Assembly (NCBI GenBank): GCA_963971405.1
Contig: OZ020492.1
Location: 16,336,204 to 16,400,203 of the forward strand
Origin: Psococerastis gibbosa
Lineage: Eukaryota > Arthropoda > Insecta > Psocodea > Psocidae
Direction of reading: 5' to 3'
DNA length: 64,000 bases
The position numbers were made by a program, and so were the translations under genes. Position 1 is the stretch's first letter; each line of letters starts with the position of its first letter. The notes under the pieces are model-generated. The model made no database searches and was not told the DNA's origin. It saw only the letters and a program-made list of their open reading frames with translations. Positions 40,935-51,934 of the stretch are shown here, one piece after another.

Positions 40935-41045
40935 TTGAAGAGGATGTAAGTAGAGGATTTATCAGGCACTGTACTTGTCGGACTTAAGGCCCAGATTCTC
41001 CAGATAGGCATAGATGGTGGGTTCGAATCCTGTCCATTTTGATCT
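40935..41045 (+). repeat. FB-T right half only
   Basis: AGAGGATTTATCAGGCACTG, then GGTGGGTTCGAATCCTGTCC (B-box), match the right half of the 16.9-kb foldback; the inverted left arm is absent. Confidence 0.5.
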
Positions 41046-41457
41046 AAATCCTCTAATTTTGAATTGACAATGTAAAGCTGCATATGCGGACATTATATCT
41101 TATCCTATCTTATCATATCATCTTCCTGAAATAAATCTCCGGGGATGAATTCATACGTACCATGGAATATGAAAAGAAAATGATGCAATCATGAGAATTA
41201 TTACTTACTGTTGGAGATTTATATGCCGTCGGTTACAGCAACTCAGCTCCGCAATTCCCCATCTACTTAAAGATAACTCCCTTCTTCTCCCTCCACCATT
41301 TGGTAAAATCAAAAATGCTGATTCATGCAAACTAGGGCAATGTCATGTACATGTACATGTTTACTTTGTGACATTTCGACGTATGCAATTTATATTTACA
41401 ATTCGACCTCTCGTCATCGCCAGGTGACAGTTTAGGATTACTGGTGCCAAGGGCCAG

Positions 41458-41626
41458 GTGTGGCCAGGTGGTAACGTGCTTGCACTTGTGCGAGTCTTTA
41501 CACGCCATGCAATCGGAGACGTGTCGTACTCATCACGGGTAATAACCTACAGAGGCGACAGAAAAGGTCAAACGGTTACATTTATTAAATTGTTTGTATG
41601 CAATTTATGTTTAAAAAAAAAAAAAT
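41458..41626 (+). mobile_element. SINE-B copy with poly-A
   Basis: GTGGCCAGGTGGTAACGTGC, CGAGTCTTTACACGCCATGC, ACATTTATTAAATTGTTTGT, then 13 A. It is followed by an unrelated open stretch to 41,832 (about 65 codons, Lys/Leu-rich) that I do not recognise. Confidence 0.7.
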
Positions 41627-42222
41627 GCCACCACCTAGAAAATGAGCGGTATGTCGCTGTCAGACAAAATAATGAAAAAGACAACAAAAGAGCGTCTAAA
41701 GGTTCTATAGAAATTATAAAATTAAAAGCATTGGAAGTATTATCATTGGACCCTGGCAAACTTTTGATTACACAGCCTAATCCTTTAAGATTACGGCTTA
41801 AGCAACCTCTCTCAAAATTTCTCTTGCGCTAATCAGAGCAGATGTTCTGTTCGTAGGGGCGGACCGCACTGAGGCGAATGAGGTGACAGCTTCAGGCCTC
41901 GCGCTTTGGTTGGCCTTTGTGTATTAAGAAACCTACAATTTTGCCTATTGGTGTTTTAGCGAGCTGCATGTATCAAAATGTAGAGGTACATTTCTCTAAC
42001 ATCTCATTTCAGGCTCTATCATCGTTATTTCTGGCAAAATTGGACTTATAAAAAACGAACGGGTGTTCGATTGCCTCCTCATAGTAATAAATTGTAATTA
42101 ACATAGGCTAATCCAAAGGGAGGGGGGCAGGTGCAAAAGTTCTATTAAATCGATCAGTTTTCGCGGGCTTATTTGAAAGTTTTCGGAACATAAACATTAA
42201 ATCTTATTCATTACATCTAGTT

Positions 42223-42725
42223 CGACTTCGATGACAACGTGGTAGCATATTTGTACTTGTGCGAGTCTCTACACGCCATGCGATCGAAGACGTGTCGTAA
42301 GTCTGCACGGGCAGGCACCAACACCCACTGGCGGATACAGCTTTTTATTTTGGGGAAGGTCATCCCTCAAAATGCCGCCTCAGGTATAAACTGAGAATAA
42401 AAACAATACGGTATTTTATTTAAGTAACTGATGTAGTTTTTCCGTAAAATTTTATTCTGGTTAGTATACATACAGGTGCAGAAACGAAACCATTTCAAGA
42501 AGTATTTCAATAACCGTTTCCATATTTCATGTTTTTTTAAAGAAATAATTTGTCACAGTGCCGTTTTTTTCAAAATTTAGGAGGGGGTCATGAGCCCCGT
42601 GACCCCCCTCTGAGTCCGCCACTGCTAACACCTATAGACGCGCCTGGAGAGGTCAATCGGATACATTCATTAAATTGTGTGTAAGCGAATAACCTTTTTT
42701 TTAATTAAGAAAAAAAAGTTTAAAT
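42223..42725 (+). mobile_element. SINE-B split by a hAT MITE
   Basis: The 5' part (GACTTCGATGACAACGTGG ... GTGTCGTAAG) is at 42,223-42,325. The 3' part (GAGGTCAATCGGATACATTC ... ATTGTGTGTAAGCG) is at 42,633-42,725. Confidence 0.75.
42326..42624. mobile_element. hAT-type MITE inside SINE-B
   Basis: Ends CACTGGCGGATACAG and GAGTCCGCCACTG. Flanks CCAACACC and CTAACACC match at 7 of 8. 299 bp, non-coding, with the family's GGGGGTCATGAG...GTGACCCCC inner palindrome near the right end. Confidence 0.8.
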
Positions 42726-43000
42726 TCCCCGCTATTGGATATATTTTTATATTTCTATTTTACATAGAATTCATTTAAAAAAAAAAAAAAAATAACCATA
42801 TTCTAACTAGTGTTCAGCTGTAAAATCTATAGGGTGGGGGACATGTTCCCCTGAACCTTCCAGTGAATTAACATATAAAATGTGTTCATGCTTATTTCAC
42901 CTGGAAATCTCAAGCAAAGTAATGTTTCAAAATCTTCAACTAACTTATTGTTCCCCTCCCCCCAATTTGAAGCTGAACCGACGCAGAGCTTAGACGCCCA

Positions 43001-43457
43001 TTCCACATACGTACATCGTCAATGAAAATTATGAAATTGAAGGACATTTCAATTTTACTCTATGCCATTGTTAAAATTGATCAATTATCAATTGATCATA
43101 GAGTAAAATATTAGAATATTAGAAGTTCTTTGGTAAAATCACAAACAAACAAACTAAAATTAAAAAATGGCGTCATGAGATATGACAAGTACAACTATTT
43201 TAATTGATTTCTTTAAAAAGAAAGCATTTCTGTATAAAAATTATAATAAGGTTTAAATAATAAGGCGACGAAGAAAACAAATACAATTCCAAGAAACAAA
43301 TGCAAACAAATTTCAAAAATTTGACGCATACGCTTCAATTGAAAATTGTCAATTTTTGAAAAAACATATGGAATGTCCCCCATCAATGAGAAATTGAAAT
43401 GTCCTTCAATTTCATAATTTTCATTGACGCTGTACGTATGTGGAATACCCGCCTAAC
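43001..43457. mobile_element. M-PP-related MITE with different arms
   Basis: The core (CACAAACAAACAAACTAAAA ... AAAAATGGCGTCATGAGATA) is shared with M-PP. The arms are different: ATTCCACATACGTACA and AATGAAAATTATGAAATTGA, both repeated inverted at the right end. The outer signature GGCGCCCATTCC is only partly kept (GACGCCCATTCC). Confidence 0.65.
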
Positions 43458-43650
43458 ATCAACAAGGCATGTGGTCAAACCACCCTTCCAGTGCACTCCG
43501 CGAGGCTCAGTTCCTCAGGTTACAGGTCTTAATTAATTGTTTCAGCATATTGAGCATAATTTTTGTTATTCCTGTCAATGCTGTTGCCTTTTTACAATAT
43601 GACAGTACATCTGTGCATGACTTGCTCAAACTCTCAGTAATATTGATTAG

Positions 43651-43831
43651 CAAGGCCGCATCCAGGATTTTTTTTCGAGGGGGGGGGGGGGGTTTAGATA
43701 TTTCATTGGGTAATACATAGTGGTTTTTATTTTTCCTCTCAAAATCCGATTCTATCTATTATGAAGCCATTATTTCATTTGGGGGGGGGGGGGGTTTGAA
43801 CCCCCATGAACCCCCCTTGGCTACGGCCATG
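43651..43831. mobile_element. G-tract MITE (CAAGGCCG termini), perfect TSD
   Basis: CAAGGCCGCATCCAGG and CCTTGGCTACGGCCATG are inverted. Flanks TTGATTAG on both sides (43,643-43,650; 43,832-43,839). Two G-tracts inside. Sister copies at 46,953 and 58,703 are both interrupted. Confidence 0.88.
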
Positions 43832-43972
43832 TTGATTAGAAAGAAGAAAGAAAATTGTCTTTATTTTCCATGTGGGCGAATTTTGGGCCTTTCGGCCACC
43901 AACATTAGATACCATATACAATTAACTACTTGTCAAAGCGAGGAACAGCGGAGCTTATAATATAGGTATAAT

Positions 43973-44169
43973 CATGGGCGGATCCAGCGGAAAATTTAGA
44001 GGGGGGGGGTCACAAGTTTTTTGTAAGTTTAAAAGGTAATTGTTTTGTTGAAAAGTTGAGTTGTATCCTATTTTATTTTTTTACCAGGTATCTTATGAGT
44101 TTCCTATGAATTTACTCATTTAAGGGGGGGTCATGACCCCCTGACCCCCCCCCTGTGGATCCGCCACTG
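43973..44169. mobile_element. G-tract hAT-type MITE, perfect TSD
   Basis: CATGGGCGGATCCAG and TGGATCCGCCACTG, flanks GGTATAAT at 43,965-43,972 and 44,170-44,177. 197 bp, non-coding. Confidence 0.88.
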
Positions 44170-44445
44170 GGTATAATATTTTAGTATTATCCCCGATGTT
44201 CCAAATTAATACACACACAGGGCGGGTGCTGGTGGCCCTCCTCAGTGGCCTTTGTAGTGATTTAGTTAAGTTTTATAAGTTTCGGGTTTAACCCTTTAAA
44301 AAATATTTTCCTTGAAGGAAAAGTGAGCGTAGAAAGCACGCAAAACACTTCCGGAATTAAGGGAATTTTATTGACCAAATTGCAATACTACTATTATAGA
44401 CAGTCAAAATCATACTCAATTTGCGACGCTGTTGTGACCAATTAG

Positions 44446-44579
44446 TAGAATCCGGGATAATAGGCCGTTGTCGTTCTGAGAGCGTACTTCCAAACGTTTC
44501 TTCTGTGGTTGACATCTTCAGGGGAACGTAGACTTCTAAGGAGCTGCTGCGTCTGAGATACAATCCGGCCTATCATTCC
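44446..44579. repeat. Foldback FB-C, copy 3 (short)
   Basis: AGAATCCGGGATAATAGGCC and GGCCTATCATTCCG are inverted arms. The inner GAGCGTACTTCCAAACGTTT matches copy 2. The right half is largely deleted. Confidence 0.55.
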
Positions 44580-45052
44580 GCGCGGATTCTACGGCTTCGT
44601 CACTTAACGCAATTTTGCAATTACATTGTCTCTTAAGACGTTATTGCTTTATCTACATACACGGGACACGGGTCTTGCCCATTTTACAATTTTGAACATA
44701 AAATACTTTACATGTAAATGATTTAGTTTTAGGTTTAGCTTAAAATTAACCAAAGAAGTCAGAATCTAAATATGTTTAACCTATGCATCTAGTTTATAGC
44801 AAGTCTTTCAACGCATCATGACTATTATGGGAGAAATGAATGAGTTTATTGACATTATTCACCTGCCTCATCATGATTTCATGATTCTTGATTGAAGGGG
44901 AATTTTGCTCATAATTGGTGTAATGATATGTGACACTACACAGATAATGCTTTCTCGTACGTGTAGATGTAATGCTGCAGTTATGATGGATTTCTTTCAT
45001 GAAAGAATGTCAGATCACATATTTTCAGCCTTTTCACACCATCCTACAGGCC
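44580..45052. other. No recognised feature
   Basis: One 68-codon minus-strand frame (44,794-45,000) has a Ser/Asn/His-rich product with no known motif. Nothing else was recognised. Confidence 0.4.
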
Positions 45053-45631
45053 CAGTAGCGTAAATAACTTTTGCTGCGCAGCAGTAAGGTTACAAAGCTT
45101 ACAGAGGAGCGCTTAGTCATATTGTAGCAAACAGGGTCTCCCCCGGAGGAAACGTTTTGAAAAAATAGGCCCGAAATAGTGGGGTTTTACGGTTTTAACA
45201 GCAGTAAAGCTTATAACTTATTACAACATATTCATGTTACCGTGCTCGATGCCAATACCGTACTCGAGCCCAATAAGCCCCCCTTGCCTACGGTCTTGGT
45301 GGAATGGGAAGAAACATTTTGTAGAATAAATTATAAAATAGTAATGGAAAACGTACCAGCCACTGTCTGATTTTCCTGGTACCTAGTGCATCCGGCTGCC
45401 ACTGGTGAAGCGCAGTATTGGCGAGACAGAAAATTTTTTTTAGTTTTAAATGAGATATAATTCCTAATTTCATAACTATAGTCAACATGGATAACAAATT
45501 GATACTTAATATTTTTATTAATTACGTAGATTTCTAAATTATCTTATTATTTTTGGGAACCGATGTGCGCCCCCAGCAATGCGGCGCCCCCACGCGCCGC
45601 GGGGGTTGCGGGGGTGTTTTTTACGCCACTG
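45053..45631. mobile_element. Large MITE (CAGTAGCGTAAA / TTTACGCCACTG)
   Basis: Ends CAGTAGCGTAAATAAC and GTGTTTTTTACGCCACTG are roughly inverted. The right 150 bp is shared with 26,334-26,457. No clear target duplication. Inside, the GCGCCCCCACGCGCCGCGGG block near 45,590 is unusually GC-rich. Confidence 0.5.
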
Positions 45632-45639
45632 CCTAAAGC

Positions 45640-46400
45640 TTCAAATCAGTTAGTAGAAACTCAAAAAAGATATTGTTGTTGTCCAAACCCGTCTTAACTC
45701 CAACTATCCTAAGAAATCTGCGATATATTTTAATGAGATTCATTAAGGAATCCTCAGAAACGTCCCCAGAACCCCCCTCCAAAGTTTCATCACAGCTTGA
45801 TCAAACGCAAAGGGGATAAACATATCTAAAGATGGATTAATTTAAACATATTCAATGATCATTTTTCGTAACACTTGAGAACCAACGTAGGTTATCCATG
45901 ATCTAATAGTCTCTCATACCAAAATCTCAGCTTGGAATAAGCTTATATGAAAAAGTTAAATGTCAGCAGGTTTTATAAAAGAAATGTTTGGTAGCTAGCT
46001 AAAGAAACACTTTAAACCGTAGTAGTTCTTCCACACCGTAATACCCGAATAAGGTCGAATATATCCTGTGAATTGCTACTCGCACTCAACAAAGAAGGGT
46101 TGAAATATGAAGTTGAGACGTCTTTTATGACGTGTCGCAACCAAGTGTCATATTTTCCATTTTATGTTTTATTTTCAATACAAATTTTTTTATAGGATTT
46201 GCATAGAATGGAATAAGTCTGAATCGAAAAAAGCTTAAACAGTACCTATACAACTGAATTTTTATTCCCATTTTTGATGTTGAAAAATAATATTTACATA
46301 TGTTTTATAACCTTGACCTGCCACCGGAGGTAAAACCTCACCTCACTTGCACGTATAATATTCGTACACCAACTCAGTAAGAGTCGTAAGGCTTAATTAA
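45640..46400. other. No recognised feature
   Basis: AT-rich sequence without shared repeats, known motifs or plausible exons. Confidence 0.5.
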
Positions 46401-46408
46401 TAAGTAAG

Positions 46409-46807
46409 GCGGGGATTCCACCGACCGGCTAGGGCTAAATACAAAAACGGTGACGTGGTAGCAGACATTCAAGACTTAGACGGGGATTCCACCGACCTCG
46501 CATTGCAGAATGCAAATGACATTGACGGAAATGTTTGTTTTCCTCTATTCCATAGTTAAAATTGATCAGTGATCATACAGTAAAATCACAAACAAACAAA
46601 CTAAAATTAAAAAATGGCGTCATGGGATATGTTGAGTACAAACATTTTAATAGATTTCTATAAAAAGAAAAATTCTAATTTCCGTCAATGTTCTTTGCAT
46701 TCTGCAATGCGAGGTCAGTGGAAGCCCAGCCTAAGTCTTGAATGTCTGCTACCACGTCACCGTTTTTGAATTTAGCCCTAGCCGGTCGGTGGAATCCCCG
46801 CCTTAGT
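46409..46807. mobile_element. M-PP copy 3
   Basis: Outer arms start AGGCGGGGATTCCACCGACC and end GGTCGGTGGAATCCCCGCCT. The inner element (GGATTCCACCGACCTCGC ... GCGAGGTCAGTGG) is at the centre as in copy 1. Flanks TAA/TTA. Here the outermost bases match the inner element's end type (GGGG rather than GCCC). Confidence 0.75.
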
Positions 46808-46952
46808 AAAGTTAGACATGGTACACTCGGACGCGTTGACTCACTGAGAAATATGTCAGTGTACTAAATGGACAGTTGGAAAACCACATAGTCAACTTCA
46901 GAAGCAGTAGCAGCTGTGAAGCCGCGACCGCACACAGAAGTAAGGATTTCCC

Positions 46953-47756
46953 CATGGCAGTGCCCAGGGGGGTGGTCCATGGGGTCCGGACCCCCCCCCC
47001 CCCCCGAAATAAATTTTTGTGTGTAAACCTGTATGGTTTGAAGAATTTATCCATTAATTCATTAATAAATTCAATGACAGGGCCGACAATGCAGCCAATT
47101 CTGCAACAAGTCTTCATTCTCCCCCCTTCCCTTACTTTCCCCCGTCAGACTTTAAAAATACAGCACACAACCTCTTAACAGAATGTTGGCAGACAGAGTG
47201 GAGTACTGCGAAGGAAAATAAACTAAGAACAATGCAACCAAGGGTGGGGGGCTGGAACTTGTTCGAGCACCAGATGAGTAGAAGAGACCAAGTGAAGGTG
47301 GTTCGTTTGAGAATAGGCCATACAAGGTTAACACATGGACACCTAATGGCGGGCATCCCACCACCCATATGCCACAATTGTCAGGTACGACTAACTATTC
47401 CTCACATTGTCATAGAATGCCCTGTCTACTCAAGATACAGAACCTTCCCTCCTGATACAGATTTCCAGAAAGCAGTCTCGCACAATACAATACTTCTCCA
47501 GCACACCATTCCTTTTCTTCACTCAGCAACTCTGGCAAGCCTCATCTAGCAAACAACACACTGATTTTATACAAGAATTGGTAAACTGCCCTTAGACGGT
47601 CACTGGGCAACCCGTTGTCCAATGCCCTCCTGATCGCTGTTTGCCACACACCACCAACTCATACCATACATACACAATACAAACAACAACACCGGCAAAC
47701 TAACTACAAACCAGAAAGCGCGTTTATCCACACGGGTCTGGCGCTTATAATAAAAA

Positions 47757-47793
<37 letters not shown>

Positions 47794-47857
47794 TACATTT
47801 TAAAAAAAAAATTGAACCCCCCCCCCCCCCCGAAATTAAAACCTGGCCACGGCCTTG
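46953..47857. mobile_element. G-tract MITE (CAAGGCCG family) carrying a LINE
   Basis: Ends CATGGCAGTGCCCAGG and CCTGGCCACGGCCTTG. Target duplication GATTTCCC at 46,945-46,952 and 47,858-47,865. Without the LINE at 47,072-47,794 the element is about 180 bp, the size of its sister at 43,651. Confidence 0.8.
47072..47794 (+). mobile_element. 5'-truncated I-clade-like LINE end
   Basis: The sequence opens inside RNase H (NDRADNAANSATSL) and continues with WSTAKENKLRTMQPRVGGW, SRRDQVKVVRLRIGHTRLTH and a CCHC knuckle (CHNCQVRLTIPHIVIEC), ending at 47,549. A 240-bp 3' UTR and an (ATA)n tail follow. The RLRIGHTRLTHG block, CCHC knuckle and TAA-type tail are typical of the I group. AATAAATT flanks both sides (47,064-47,071 and 47,787-47,794), partly merging with the tail. 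The frame is open and could be recent. Confidence 0.8.
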
Positions 47858-47879
47858 GATTTCCCCTCAACATCCCCAA

Positions 47880-48660
47880 GCCTCAGCGTCCCAAAATGAT
47901 ATTATATACATTTGAACAGGACTGTGTGGAAACGCTGCTGTCCTGCCGCCGACCCTCGGCATGAGAATAAGGCGCGGTTAAAGTAACAGTAAAAGTAGAT
48001 CCGAAATAGGTTACCAAGAGGTTTGCCTCTTCAACAATAAAGCTAATTTAGTGTTAAAATTGGGAATTATTTACGTTTTGAGTAATTACAGTATGTAGCA
48101 TGCAGATATGTGCAGTTAGTTAGATTGTTGTGAAGCAAACCTGTCAAACAACATGAATGAATGAAGATTTTCCAGAATTCGACTCAAGAAGCATCTAATT
48201 TCAAATATAATATAGACTAGGATTTATTTGCACCCAGTCACCTACCCATGCTTGTGTGTGTGAGTGAGTGAGTGCTTATTTAGTTTTTAAGAGGACATGC
48301 TACGTAGAAAATGAGGACCCCAGGATTTGTTGTTTTTATTTTTTTATTTAGTTGACAAAGCAAGTCATTAAAGATTTGGCTCGTGGAAGTTGTAGAAGAC
48401 TACTTCATGCATCATATAATAGGAAATATTAAAATTTTTGTACCTCAGTGCTTTCATAAATATCAGACAGGACTAAAATTTCGCGTATTTTGGGATTTTT
48501 GTAAGAACTATAAAACCGAACAGTAAAAATTTTTAATAACTTGCTGAGTTAATTAAATAGAAAATGAAAAGTATTTAATTTTGGGGTGACAATTTTCTTT
48601 GTAGCATATCCTCTTATGGTATTAGCAATTCGAATTTAAATGTTACTGTATATTGTACTA
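47880..48660. other. No recognised feature
   Basis: AT-rich sequence; short GT/GAGT run at 48,256-48,272. Nothing repeated or coding was recognised. Confidence 0.5.
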
Positions 48661-48680
48661 CTGTGTTTGTTGCTGATCTA

Positions 48681-48736
48681 AAGTTGAGTGTAAGCAAGGG
48701 CCTTATAGCCCTAACTCCGCTAGGAGCTCAGCGGGG
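48681..48736 (+). mobile_element. SINE-A body fragment
   Basis: AAGTTGAGTGTAAGCAAGGG and AGCCCTAACTCCGCTAGG match the SINE-A body. The head is missing and the family's GTTGGCTTAGTAA segment is replaced before the tail. Confidence 0.65.
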
Positions 48737-48761
48737 ACCGCCCTATAAAATAAAGTTATTA

Positions 48762-48766
48762 TTCAT

Positions 48767-48813
<47 letters not shown>

Positions 48814-48826
48814 TTCATTTATTCAT

Positions 48827-48913
<87 letters not shown>

Positions 48914-48914
48914 T
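48762..48914 (+). repeat. (ATTT)n microsatellite of about 150 bp
   Basis: Nearly pure TTTA units, with two ATTC interruptions near 48,815-48,827. It follows the SINE-A fragment directly, in the position of its TTTA tail. Confidence 0.95.
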
Positions 48915-48979
48915 GTTACTGTGTATATACATTATGTATGTTATTTATGTTTCCGAAACCCGGATAAGGTGGAGTGGTA

Positions 48980-49740
48980 GTGATGGTAATACGATGCACT
49001 GGAAAGGCATAGGTGGTGTGTCCAAGCTCCAGATTTTTCGAGATTGTCTATTTTGTTTTATATAATGCGTAGGTGACCCCTTGAACCTGTATCCCTGTTC
49101 AACCTGTCTACCAAAAAACTAACTTCTTCTGCTATTTTCATTTTTGAGTCCAACAGCAGTAACAAGAGGTACCAATTTAACCATCATCACCGGGGATGTA
49201 ATGAAAATGTACACAAAACCATTTCGAATAGCACTTGGCACTCTAAAAATATTTTACTTACATTTTGTGACATTTTTATCCTGGTGCCTATTCTTAAACC
49301 CCGTTTTTCACGATGTTAACAATCTATTTTTCAATAGCCTACCAGGGCAGTAGCACTTTATTGTATGGGTGAAGCCGGGTAAAAGCAGCGTCAGCAACAG
49401 AACAAAGTGCAAGGCTGAACTTCATATGGCAATGTCAAAACAATTAATAGAAACAAGAACAAAAAACAATGTGGAAATTTAACGATCTGTGTAGCAACAA
49501 AGTATCATTTCCCATCATTAAGGAATCAAAGTCCAAATTCCCTTCATCTGGCTTTAATAATGAACATTGCATGAAACACGACACTGAGAATACAGTTCTT
49601 TAATACGGGAGAGCAGACAACTGAGTCCCAATTACATATTCCAGTCAAGTCATTTATATATTCCCCTCTATAGTTTTGAAACTTCGATGCTGGAAATTCA
49701 TTAACAACGTTTATACAAAAAGATTTTTTCATTTATTATA
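48980..49740. other. No recognised feature
   Basis: Apart from faint tRNA-like similarity near 48,970-49,030 (GGAGTGGTAGTG, then GTCCAAGCTCC), no repeat or coding sequence was recognised. A 69-codon plus frame at 49,144-49,353 has no known motif. Confidence 0.4.
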
Positions 49741-49776
49741 AAAGAGCCGGTACTAGTGAGAACCCGTGCATGCTTC

Positions 49777-49925
49777 CAAGGGCGGATCCAGCGGAAAATT
49801 TTAGGGGGGGGGGGTTACAAGTTTTATGTAAGTTTAAAGGGTAATTTGTTTCTTGAAAGGTTGAGTTGTATTCAATTTTATATTTTCATGACCCTACTAC
49901 CCCCCCCCCCCTCCCCCCCCCCGGT
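49777..49925. mobile_element. G-tract MITE, left end only
   Basis: CAAGGGCGGATCCAGCGGAA, G-tract and TTACAAGTTTTATGTAAGTT match the 43,973 element. It runs into two C-tracts, and the right terminus is missing. Confidence 0.6.
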
Positions 49926-50168
49926 CTATCTATTATTATAACATACACAATGTATTGCCAAACCATAACCATAACGGCTTGACATGCAATATATTACTAT
50001 ATATGTCTTAAGAGAATTATATTATTTTATTATTTATTTAATCATTTTTATCTAAAATAAAGGAAATTGTCTACTCCATTTAACTTCTAAATCTTGTCTG
50101 AAGTGGTTGTGCATTAATGACAGGTTTCTCGAATAAAACATTCATCTCTTTTTAGCTTATTTATTTTA

Positions 50169-51038
50169 CCCAATTTATATGTAGTAAAAGGAAAGCTTTG
50201 TGATGGTCGAAATTTTCGATTCTGAGATTTCAACGGATGTACACGTTTTGAGGTCCCATGGGACCCAAAAAAGTGGTTTTTACGAAATGTCTGTCAGTAG
50301 CTCTGTCTGTCTGTTTGTCTGACTGTCGCTCTGTCTGTCTGTCTATTCATCGATTTGCGGGCAAACTACTCGGTCGATTTTGATGAAATTTAGCATGTTC
50401 ACAACAATCATACCTCGAAGCATTTTATTTTTATTTTGGGCTAACTCAATTTGGGGGGGTTTTATTATCAAAAAAAGCCAAAAAAACGTCTAAAAAAATT
50501 ATTTCTCAAAAACGGCTCCAACGATTTCTTTTAAATTCACATATATTGTAGTCGTCTTTAATGTTGTCAAAATGCGGGGGGTCCCTTGCCCCTTGATAGT
50601 TTGCTTCTGGGGTAAAAAAAATAAAAATAACTAAATTTTAATGAAAAATAAAAAATAATTTTTCTGTGAAACCTTTCTATTGATGATTTCTACCTTCTGG
50701 CATGTTTTAGGTGTTAACATGATTAACGAAACCGGACAGGTTGCTTTCCCAAAAAACTATTTGGTTTTGTGCAAAAAATTATTTTTTTGAAAAATGATAG
50801 ATAATTCGCGCTCAAATGCATTGCGTGTCCTGCCATTATTTCCGTGTGGTAATATGTTGGTTTGACTTGTCTAGAATTTATCCCCCTCCAGTGACGTTAG
50901 GTGGACAACCCCCCCCCCCCCAGAGATATCCGAAATTTAACCATAGGAAAATTATTTACCATGAAACTACTCATTTTCTCCATCTACTAATGTTGATAAA
51001 TTGGAAAGCATGTTCGAATAAACTCGGACCGGTTCTTT
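50169..51038 (+). repeat. R870 copy 5
   Basis: From CAATTTATATGTAGTAAAAG to ACTCGGACCGGTTCTTTAT, with all internal blocks: CTGT array (50,299-50,345), CCTTGATAGTTTGCTTCTGG and CCTCCAGTGACGTTAGGTGG. Confidence 0.75.
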
Positions 51039-51062
51039 ATATTGTTTCCGTAAGAATTTTGG

Positions 51063-51350
51063 GTCATTCGCAAACTGGTATACGTCCCCAATAGCGACTT
51101 CGATAGCAATGTGGTAGCGTGCTTGTACTTGTGCTAGTCTCTTAATGCCATGTGATCGGAGGCTTGTCGTAATTCAGCACAATTTACTCATTTAAGCGAC
51201 TGAAGAGGTTAATCGGATTTTTTTTTTTTTTTTAATTGTCAACCTACACCGGCTACAAGCGATTATGGACAAGCTGTGACAAGCATACCATTGGTGCAGT
51301 GTACCAGGTGGAAGCATGACTTAACCAAGTACAGATGCAAGTCTAAGATC
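51063..51350 (-). repeat. R-TGA copy split by SINE-B
   Basis: GCAAACTGGTATACGTCC before, and GTCAACCTACACCGGCTACA after, the SINE-B at 51,092-51,233 are adjacent in the 28.7-kb copy. Confidence 0.65.
51092..51233 (+). mobile_element. SINE-B inserted in R-TGA
   Basis: TAGCGACTTCGATAGCAATG, ATGCCATGTGATCGGAGG and AGCGACTGAAGAGGTTAATC, ending in a T-run instead of the family's usual ATTAAATTG tail. AAT flanks are too short to call a TSD. Confidence 0.65.
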
Positions 51351-51744
51351 AACTAAAATAAAAATTCTTAAAAGTTGATTCAAATTGAAACTGCATAAAG
51401 AATTTTAAATCTCAACTAGAGGGGTGAACGTGACCTTTGTACATTCAGGGTGCAGCTGTCCCATTACTCCGCGCCGATGTACTTATATATTGTGCGTTGT
51501 TGTCTGTAGGTCGGTCAAATTAGAAACGAAATTATACATCAACACAATTTTCATTGTATACCTATTTTGATTTTTGACCGTGGGCCAGGCCGGCCAGCCA
51601 ATCAGGGTGCAGCTGTCTTATTCATTACTCCAGGCTGTACCTACTCGTACATAGTACGTTGTTGTTTTTGAAGGCTGAAGTAGCCTCAGCAGTCCAGTTG
51701 ATTCGACATTATATTGTATTTGTTTGTATTGTATTGTTGTTGTG

Positions 51745-51745
51745 G

Positions 51746-51807
<62 letters not shown>

Positions 51808-51808
51808 G
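51745..51808 (+). repeat. (GTT)n microsatellite
   Basis: About 21 near-perfect TTG units. It creates long poly-Leu or poly-Gln frames that are not genes. Confidence 0.95.
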
Positions 51809-51934
51809 ACGTTTCCAACGCCAGCTTTCAGCATTTCTGTTTAATGCTTTAAGCAACCCTGTCAGCCTGGCGGGGGGAATGAGTCCGTTTGTTAACTTGA
51901 GGCACCCTAAGAGCACGTCGGGGGAAAGGGGAGT

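Noticed and set aside
44794..45000. 68-codon minus frame with AG and GTGAAT borders
   Set aside because: The polypyrimidine tract is poor, there is no homology, and the phase is incompatible with exon a.
48663..48980. Frame of repeated LFIYLFIY
   Set aside because: Translation of the ATTT microsatellite.
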